64,000 nucleotides of DNA from NCBI GenBank assembly GCA_948616985.1, contig CAPGDO010000004.1:93500-157499 (forward strand), given 5' to 3'. Positions 55,495 through 64,000 of the stretch are shown one piece after another. The DNA comes from MGBC163016 sp910588905. Lineage in GTDB: Bacteria; Actinomycetota; Coriobacteriia; Coriobacteriales; Eggerthellaceae. The stretch's first letter is position 1, and every line of letters starts with the position of its first letter. The notes below the pieces were generated by a model that ran no database searches, was not told where the DNA came from, and saw only the letters and a program-made list of their open reading frames with translations. A program made the translations under genes and the position numbers.

Positions 55495-55911
55495 ATGGAG
55501 ATGCATGCATTGCGGGGACAGGTCATCAGCTTGCAGCGGGGTATCGCAGATAAGCAGGCGAACATCGCGCTCATCAATGGCAAGATGGATGCTCTTCGGG
55601 AAGCCCGTTTCTTCGTCGTGGCTGCCTGGGACGAAGCCGAGGCCATCGGACGTACGCTCTGCTCCTTCGCATTGGTTGCTTGGGCGGGTGACCATGCAAG
55701 CTCGTTCATGGGAACCGTTGGCCGGGGAGGGCGTGCCTCATCGGAGGCACAGCGGCTTTTCTGTCAGTGCGAGGAGCTCATCTGCCAGATAGACGCGAAG
55801 ATGCAGAGCTTCGAAGGAGCATGTTCTGCCCTGAGGTCCGGCATCATCCAAGACGAGCGAATGCTCAGTCAAGCGCGCACGAGCTTGGCCCGTGCAGAAC
55901 GGGATCGGTGA
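55495..55911 (+). CDS. DUF5082-like helical protein of the type VII locus
   Basis: A 138-residue protein made of two long helices with a polar start (MEMHALRGQVISLQRGIAD), a hydrophobic middle and a helical end rich in Arg/Glu. The plan matches DUF5082/YwqH-type proteins that accompany LXG genes in type VII loci and may act as targeting factors for the LXG partner. It lies seven bases after the DUF4176 stop. The family call is by pattern only. Confidence 0.6.
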   Translation: MEMHALRGQVISLQRGIADKQANIALINGKMDALREARFFVVAAWDEAEAIGRTLCSFALVAWAGDHASSFMGTVGRGGRASSEAQRLFCQCEELICQIDAKMQSFEGACSALRSGIIQDERMLSQARTSLARAERDR

Positions 55912-55915
55912 TGCT

Positions 55916-56260
55916 ATGAGCGATATCCAGATCAACATCAATAGGATGACAGAGGTCCACGGTCATATGGAGAAGGCTCGCCATGCTCTGGCGGCCCTCG
56001 CTCCGCCCGTCATCCCCGAAGGGTCGGGTTCACCGGCGCTATCAGCCTTCGCTCACCGGGTCACGGATCTAGTAGAGGTGGTGCGAACGCTCACGGAGCG
56101 CATCGAAGCTGATTCCCGCGCTCTCTATCACGTATCCCTCGGCTTCATGGCGGCAGATGACGTATTGGCGAGAACCTACCAGAGCAAGGTGGGTTCTAGC
56201 CTCGGTGTCGATGGACCAAAGGGTGCTCTGACAGGTGGCTTCACGGGAGAGAGGAGGTAG
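55916..56260 (+). CDS. Small type VII effector-like helical protein
   Basis: A 114-residue protein starting MSDIQININRMTEVHGHMEK, with a helix-turn-helix plan and Gly-rich end. It resembles the small YwqI/SACOL2603-type effectors (TIGR04197/DUF5344) that are encoded between DUF5082 and LXG genes. It starts four bases after the previous stop and ends one base before the LXG start, so translation is likely coupled. No toxin motif is present. Confidence 0.6.
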   Translation: MSDIQININRMTEVHGHMEKARHALAALAPPVIPEGSGSPALSAFAHRVTDLVEVVRTLTERIEADSRALYHVSLGFMAADDVLARTYQSKVGSSLGVDGPKGALTGGFTGERR

Positions 56261-56261
56261 C

Positions 56262-57530
56262 GTGGGGTATATCGTCAAGATGGCTGAGATCGATGCTGCC
56301 TATGACAGCTATGCTGCTTATGGGGACCCAGCCTCAGGGACCCTGACCTTGGCCTTGGAGAAGCTGCGCGAAGCGGTACGCGAGCTCACGGTGATGGAAA
56401 GCTTCAAGGGCCAGACAGCCGAAGTGGTCAAGAGCTATTTCGGGGATGCCTACCCCCTGCTGATAGACCATATCGAATGCCTTGCCGCACAGCTCAAGTC
56501 TGACTATGCGGTGAGGTACATGGGACGCTACTCCAGCCAACCTATCGTCGAGGGTGCAGCGGCGGTGCTCCCTGAAGACGAGTTGGAGAGCAAGCGGGGT
56601 GTGCTGGCTTTTGCCAAGGACAGTCGCATTCCCTCTATCCAGCAGAACCTGAGCAGAGCGCGGTCTGCTCTGCCCGACGGCGTTGCGTTCGCCTTCCCTT
56701 CTCCCACTCGCCTCCAAGGGGCCTTCAATGGACTCCATGGAGAAGTGGAGCAGCTCAAGAACAGCGTAGGTGCCCTTGAGGAGGAGGGTTCTCGACTCTT
56801 CGGGTCAGAGCCTGGTCAATGGGGGCTCTTCGCTCTGCGTCTCAAGAACGCCATCCAATGCAGATGCGTCATGGATATGGTCACCTATGAGCCGGGGCAG
56901 TTCTTCACCCATATGGAGACCATCGTTGCAAGGCAATCCTTCGAAGAGAGTACGGCGCACCAACAGGAAGACCGGCAAGCCCTGATCACCGCCGAGCGGG
57001 CTTGGATGGATCGTCAGCTCCTTCGGGAAGAGGAGGCGTATCGGCTGTGCGAAGAGGGGCGCTCTCAGTGGGAGCTTGTAGGCTTGGGTGCCACGGCGGT
57101 GCTTCTGCTCGTCGGTGCTTTCGCGGTGGTCACGGCGGGGGCTCCCGTTGCAGCTCTGGTAGCGGGAGCAGGGGCGTTGAAGACCGGCGCCGATCTCGTG
57201 GGTCGGATCCAAGACAAGGCGTCTGATAGCAGATCAGCCAGCAACGAAGAATGGGAGGGCAAGGGCGTTTCCGTGGAAGAGGCTGCAGTGGCCATGGGGG
57301 TCAAGACCGCAACGAAAGTGGGCGGCAAGTTGACCACCGGGCCGTCCATCCCCGGCAAGGTATTGGTGGGCAAACAGGTGAGGGGCACGGCCTCCCTGGT
57401 AGATGCTGCATCCAGCGGCGTTCAGATCCTAGCGGACTACAACCATGACAAGATGCGCTCGGAAGCTCAGGTGCACCTGCAGAAGGCGGAGGAGCTTCGT
57501 TCGCGCAGAGCGGCGCAGCAAGCCGCTTGA
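56262..57530 (+). CDS. LXG-type protein without a recognisable toxin domain
   Basis: A 422-residue protein. The first 250 residues follow the LXG pattern used for delivery by type VII systems: MESFKGQTAEVVKSYFGDAY and the long helices after it. A strongly hydrophobic stretch (about residues 275-310, LVGLGATAVLLLVGAFAVV) is followed by a short, Ala/Lys-rich, coiled end. In usual LXG toxins a C-terminal enzymatic domain follows; here the protein ends soon after the hydrophobic part and no immunity gene follows. It may be a structural or membrane-acting effector. The start is a GTG at 56262 after a strong GAGGAGG. Confidence 0.7.
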   Translation: MGYIVKMAEIDAAYDSYAAYGDPASGTLTLALEKLREAVRELTVMESFKGQTAEVVKSYFGDAYPLLIDHIECLAAQLKSDYAVRYMGRYSSQPIVEGAAAVLPEDELESKRGVLAFAKDSRIPSIQQNLSRARSALPDGVAFAFPSPTRLQGAFNGLHGEVEQLKNSVGALEEEGSRLFGSEPGQWGLFALRLKNAIQCRCVMDMVTYEPGQFFTHMETIVARQSFEESTAHQQEDRQALITAERAWMDRQLLREEEAYRLCEEGRSQWELVGLGATAVLLLVGAFAVVTAGAPVAALVAGAGALKTGADLVGRIQDKASDSRSASNEEWEGKGVSVEEAAVAMGVKTATKVGGKLTTGPSIPGKVLVGKQVRGTASLVDAASSGVQILADYNHDKMRSEAQVHLQKAEELRSRRAAQQAA

Positions 57531-57563
57531 CCCTCATGTTCTGACCGTCACCAAGGAGATGCT

Positions 57564-57818
57564 ATGAAAGACAAGACGCTGATAGCGGCGAAGCTCCCGG
57601 CAACGGGGAAGACCTATGACTTCTGGGTTTCGGATGACTTGTATATGCAGGAGGTCAGCCAGCTCATCTGCCAAGCCATGGAGGCCATCGAACCGGAATT
57701 CTTCCGGTATACCGGTCAGCAAACGCTCATCTACGGCCGCACGGGTCAGATCCAGGACCCATCGGCTACGGTAGGGGAGATAGGCTTCGTCGATGGTGAT
57801 GCCTTCATCATCGTCTAG
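57564..57818 (+). CDS. YukD/EsaB-type ubiquitin-like protein
   Basis: An 84-residue protein with a beta-grasp pattern: LIAAKLPATGKTYDFWVSDD, a helix region QEVSQLICQAMEAIE and closing strands GEIGFVDGDAFIIV. EsaB/YukD is a cytoplasmic regulator or component of type VIIb secretion in Firmicutes. The ribosome-binding site AAGGAG precedes the ATG. It sits just before the FHA protein gene, as the yukD-yukC order in Bacillus. Confidence 0.85.
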   Translation: MKDKTLIAAKLPATGKTYDFWVSDDLYMQEVSQLICQAMEAIEPEFFRYTGQQTLIYGRTGQIQDPSATVGEIGFVDGDAFIIV

Positions 57819-57827
57819 GCATATCCC

Positions 57828-58808
57828 ATGAAGATCAAGGTACAGAAGCATCGGAAAGGGGTTCGGATCAGCGGTGAGAGCTCTGGTGGCGAGGAGCTCC
57901 TCTACGCTGAAGCGGAATGCGCCCGGAATGGCTGCGCGGATCCGTTGCTCCCCTTCTCCTATAGGCAGAAGGGGAAGGGGTATCGGTTCGTCTATCAGCC
58001 GGGGCTCGCGCGTCCTCTGGCGGAGGTCCTGAGCGCTCCGGTCGCTTCGGACCACTTTGAATCCATGCTCATCTCCTTCTTGAGCCTCGCCCGAACCTGT
58101 GAGGCTCACGGCTTGTCCTTGCAGCGGGTATCCTTCGAAGCAGATCATATCCTCTTCGACCCCGCGTTGTATTCCCTGCGCTTCCTCTACCTGCCCATTC
58201 GCGGGCGAACAGGCTCCCTCTCCAGCCCTCTTGAGGCTTTGAAGCGCCTCGCGAAGGGGGCGAAGCTCCGGGATGAGCGCGCGCGATCCCTGGCAAGCCA
58301 TGTGCTCGATCACGCTCTGCGCAGCCTGCTGTTCTCTTGGGCAGACTATGAGGAGCTCCTCCGGACCCAAGGTGTCTTGGAGGGCGGGCGTTGTGGCGGC
58401 CCCGCTCTTCCGCCTTCAGGTACACAGGTCTCGCATTCAGGGGACCGTCGGAGTGGCTATGGCTTCGATTTCATGGGAGTGCAGAAGCCCACGATGCCGC
58501 CCCGTCCGCGGGGGTCCTGCTTGGTCCGCTTGGAGGACGGTGTCGCGTGGCCCTTGAAGGAGGGCAGTACGGTAGTGGGCGCTGGCACGGGGTGCGGTCT
58601 TCAGCTGCGGGGCCTCAAGGGGCTCAGCAGGAAGCATGTAGCCTTTCAGCTGTCCACCTGTGGATGCAAGCTCATGGACCTGGGTTCAACGAATGGCGTG
58701 AAGCTGAATGGCAACCGCATTCCTGCGGGCGTGCCAGTGACCATCAAGGAGGGAGACCGCATCCAACTTGCTCGGACGCTCTTCACGGTCCGTGACGTTC
58801 CCTGTTAG
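57828..58808 (+). CDS. DUF6382-FHA protein, likely EssB/YukC counterpart
   Basis: A 326-residue protein. The N-terminal 170 residues have the DUF6382 pattern (FVYQPGLARPLAEVLSAPVA, GLSLQRVSFEADHILFDPALYSL), related in plan to the pseudokinase domain of EssB/YukC. A linker leads to a C-terminal FHA domain (about 245-320): STVVGAGTGCGLQLRG, LSRKHVAFQLS, LMDLGSTNGVKLNGNRI. Unlike EssB it lacks a membrane helix and an external domain. FHA domains bind phospho-threonine, so it probably links the kinase to the secretion machine. It ends the locus, 35 bases before tyrS. The DUF assignment is from memory. Confidence 0.75.
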   Translation: MKIKVQKHRKGVRISGESSGGEELLYAEAECARNGCADPLLPFSYRQKGKGYRFVYQPGLARPLAEVLSAPVASDHFESMLISFLSLARTCEAHGLSLQRVSFEADHILFDPALYSLRFLYLPIRGRTGSLSSPLEALKRLAKGAKLRDERARSLASHVLDHALRSLLFSWADYEELLRTQGVLEGGRCGGPALPPSGTQVSHSGDRRSGYGFDFMGVQKPTMPPRPRGSCLVRLEDGVAWPLKEGSTVVGAGTGCGLQLRGLKGLSRKHVAFQLSTCGCKLMDLGSTNGVKLNGNRIPAGVPVTIKEGDRIQLARTLFTVRDVPC

Positions 58809-58843
58809 AATCCATCCGAACAACCGATCAGAAGGAAAAGGCC

Positions 58844-60055
58844 ATGCTCGCACCCGAAGAACAACTCCATATCATCCGCTCTGGCGCCGCCCAGATCGTT
58901 CCCGAAGATGCGCTGTTGAGGAAGCTCCAGCGGGATGTACCGCTGAACATCAAGCTGGGGGTGGACCCAACGGCTCCTGATATCCATCTGGGTCACGCCG
59001 TCCCCCTGCGGAAGCTCCGCCAATTCCAAGACCTGGGCCATGAGGTCACCCTCATCATCGGTGATGGCACAGCTTTGATCGGCGACCCATCCGGCCGTAA
59101 CTCCACCCGTCCCCAGCTCTCGCGCCAGCAGATCGACGCAAACGCGCAAACCTACGTCGATCAAGCCTTCAAGGTGTTGGACCCCGCGAAGACCACGCTG
59201 CGCTACAACTCTGAATGGATCTTGGACCTTGATATGGAAGGCTTGCTCAAGCTGCTGTCCAACTTCACGGTGGCGCGCATCCTCGAGCGGGATGACTTCC
59301 ATAATCGCTACACCTCAGGTCAGCCCATCAGCCTCCACGAATTCCTCTATCCGGTCATGCAAGCCTACGATTCGGTGGTCATCAAGGCCGACGTTGAGCT
59401 GGGGGGCACGGATCAGCTGTTCAATCTGCTGGCAGGGCGCGAGCTCATGGAGAAGCTGGATATGGAGCCCCAGGTATGCCTCACGCTACCGTTGCTGGAA
59501 GGCACTGATGGCGTGCGCAAGATGTCGAAGAGCTACGGTAACTACATCGGCCTCACGGATGCACCCGAAGATATCTTCGGCAAGGCCATGTCCATTCCCG
59601 ATGAGATCATGGTCAAGTACTTCCGGCTGGCATCGAACCTGCCCGTGGATGAGATAGATGAGATCGAGCAGGGGCTGGCGAACGACGCCCTGCATCCGAA
59701 CAAGGTGAAGCGACAGCTGGCACGCAATCTGGTGGGGCTCTACTACGACGAAGCTTCGGCTGCTGCAGCCGAAGAGCACTTCGACAAGGTGTTCAAGGCC
59801 CATGAGGTGCCCGATGACATCCCTGTCTTCGAAGGCGAGCTCACGCTCAATGATGATGGCCAGGTATATCTGGCGGCGCTCTTGCATCAGGCAGGTTTGG
59901 CGAATAGTGCTGGTGAGGCGCGTCGGCTCATAGACGGCGGCGGCATCAAGGTGAATGATGTCCCTGTTCCGGCCAAGCAGTACAACATGGATCCGGCTGA
60001 TCTGAAGGGTGCGGTCATCAAGGCGGGCAAGCGCAAGTTCCTCCAGATCCCCTAG
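58844..60055 (+). CDS. tyrS: Tyrosyl-tRNA synthetase
   Basis: Class Ic synthetase, 403 residues. It has the HIGH-type motif DPTAPDIHLGHAV near residue 41, tyrosine pocket residues in the SLHEFLYPVMQAYDSV region, and the KMSKS motif VRKMSKSYGNYIG near residue 227. A C-terminal S4 RNA-binding domain (SAGEARRLIDGGGIKVND) completes it. An AGAAGGAAAA ribosome-binding site precedes the ATG. A TAGAAT hexamer at about 58805 could be its own -10 element overlapping the end of the FHA gene. There is no room for a T-box. Confidence 0.95.
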   Translation: MLAPEEQLHIIRSGAAQIVPEDALLRKLQRDVPLNIKLGVDPTAPDIHLGHAVPLRKLRQFQDLGHEVTLIIGDGTALIGDPSGRNSTRPQLSRQQIDANAQTYVDQAFKVLDPAKTTLRYNSEWILDLDMEGLLKLLSNFTVARILERDDFHNRYTSGQPISLHEFLYPVMQAYDSVVIKADVELGGTDQLFNLLAGRELMEKLDMEPQVCLTLPLLEGTDGVRKMSKSYGNYIGLTDAPEDIFGKAMSIPDEIMVKYFRLASNLPVDEIDEIEQGLANDALHPNKVKRQLARNLVGLYYDEASAAAAEEHFDKVFKAHEVPDDIPVFEGELTLNDDGQVYLAALLHQAGLANSAGEARRLIDGGGIKVNDVPVPAKQYNMDPADLKGAVIKAGKRKFLQIP

Positions 60056-60392
60056 GACTTGCTCGCCCCTCCTCAACGCCTCTCAGAAATTTTTTCAAAA
60101 AAGTTTCGGATTCTCGTTGACAAACGGTAACAAGGAGCGTATCTTAATCGTTCGCGTCGCTCATGACGCAACGCGCCAGCCCTGCTGGCGGGCACCTTGA
60201 AAACCGGACGCTGCAAGCCTGCTTCGCGCAGGCATCCATGATGGATAGCAGCAGACGATGAATAGAAGACAAACTATGAACGACCTGCGGTTCCCTCCCT
60301 CTCACGGGATGGGGACCACAAGGCGAGGTTCTCACTTCAGAACCTCGTCGATTTCTTTGACATGGTCGGATAACGAGTTATCCGAATCAGGT
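60056..60392 (+). promoter_or_regulatory. rRNA operon promoter and leader
   Basis: TTGACA (60117-60122) and TATCTT (60140-60145) are spaced by 17 bases. The A/T tract GAAATTTTTTCAAAAAAGTTTC (60086-60107) upstream fits the UP-element plan. In the leader, three perfect stems are visible: GCCTGC/GCAGGC (60217-60233), CGAGGTTCT/AGAACCTCG (60324-60347) and CGGATAAC/GTTATCCG (60367-60384). A boxA-like TTTCTTTGACA (60352-60362) is also present. No gene lies here. Confidence 0.8.

Positions 60393-64000
<3,608 letters not shown>

Overview
The window looks like a chromosomal stretch of a high-GC, Gram-positive anaerobe of the Coriobacteriia, most likely family Eggerthellaceae; the genus is not resolved. 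The grounds are an actinobacterial-type RpoB/RpoC pair with the long coiled insertion in beta-prime, a 16S gene of coriobacterial character, a LuxR regulator with a large multi-membrane-segment N-terminal half, an acetylene-hydratase-like molybdopterin enzyme, and corrinoid-dependent methyl-transfer genes. These are judgements from memory of the families; no search was run.

Layout. 1-4.8 kb: engB (cut by the window edge), leuS, a SanA/DUF218 membrane protein and a serA-like dehydrogenase. 4.8-10.6 kb: a LuxR-type membrane regulator divergent from a very codon-biased operon. That operon encodes a molybdopterin (Mo/W) enzyme, a ferredoxin-like small subunit and two small proteins; both enzyme subunits have lost the cysteines that normally hold Fe-S clusters. 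10.7-17.3 kb: an intracellular BspA-type leucine-rich protein, a von Willebrand A protein, a MoxR-type AAA ATPase fused to a methyltransferase, and a small ORF. 17.4-20.1 kb: trigger factor, SlyD and a convergent stand-alone relative of the trigger factor C-terminal domain. 20.2-22.1 kb: an unknown protein and a secreted coiled-coil cell-wall protein.

22.1-32.6 kb is a corrinoid island. It holds a LysR regulator with a T-N11-A palindrome, an MtaA-type methyltransferase, a DUF2284 protein, a reductive activator of corrinoid enzymes, an MFS transporter and a PduO-type adenosyltransferase. These are followed by a cobalamin riboswitch controlling a DUF4430 lipoprotein and a complete ECF transporter. 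32.7-45 kb: rpoB-rpoC with a strong promoter, a lipoprotein, purE, tcdA, hisE and glmM. RpoC carries a C-terminal domain that aligns without gaps to the DNA-binding CTD of the RNA polymerase alpha subunit. glmM is split by a 10-N assembly gap that also duplicates 7 bases.

45.2-58.8 kb is a complete-looking single-strand type VII secretion locus. It encodes a Ser/Thr kinase, a small membrane protein, an Ig-like surface protein, WXG100, an FHA-EssC ATPase, DUF4176, DUF5082-like and small-effector-like proteins, an LXG-type protein, a YukD-like protein and a DUF6382-FHA protein. A kinase and two FHA proteins point to phospho-threonine control of secretion. 58.8-64 kb: tyrS and an rRNA operon (16S complete, 23S cut by the window end) with a strong promoter, a near-consensus UP element and a spacer without tRNA genes.
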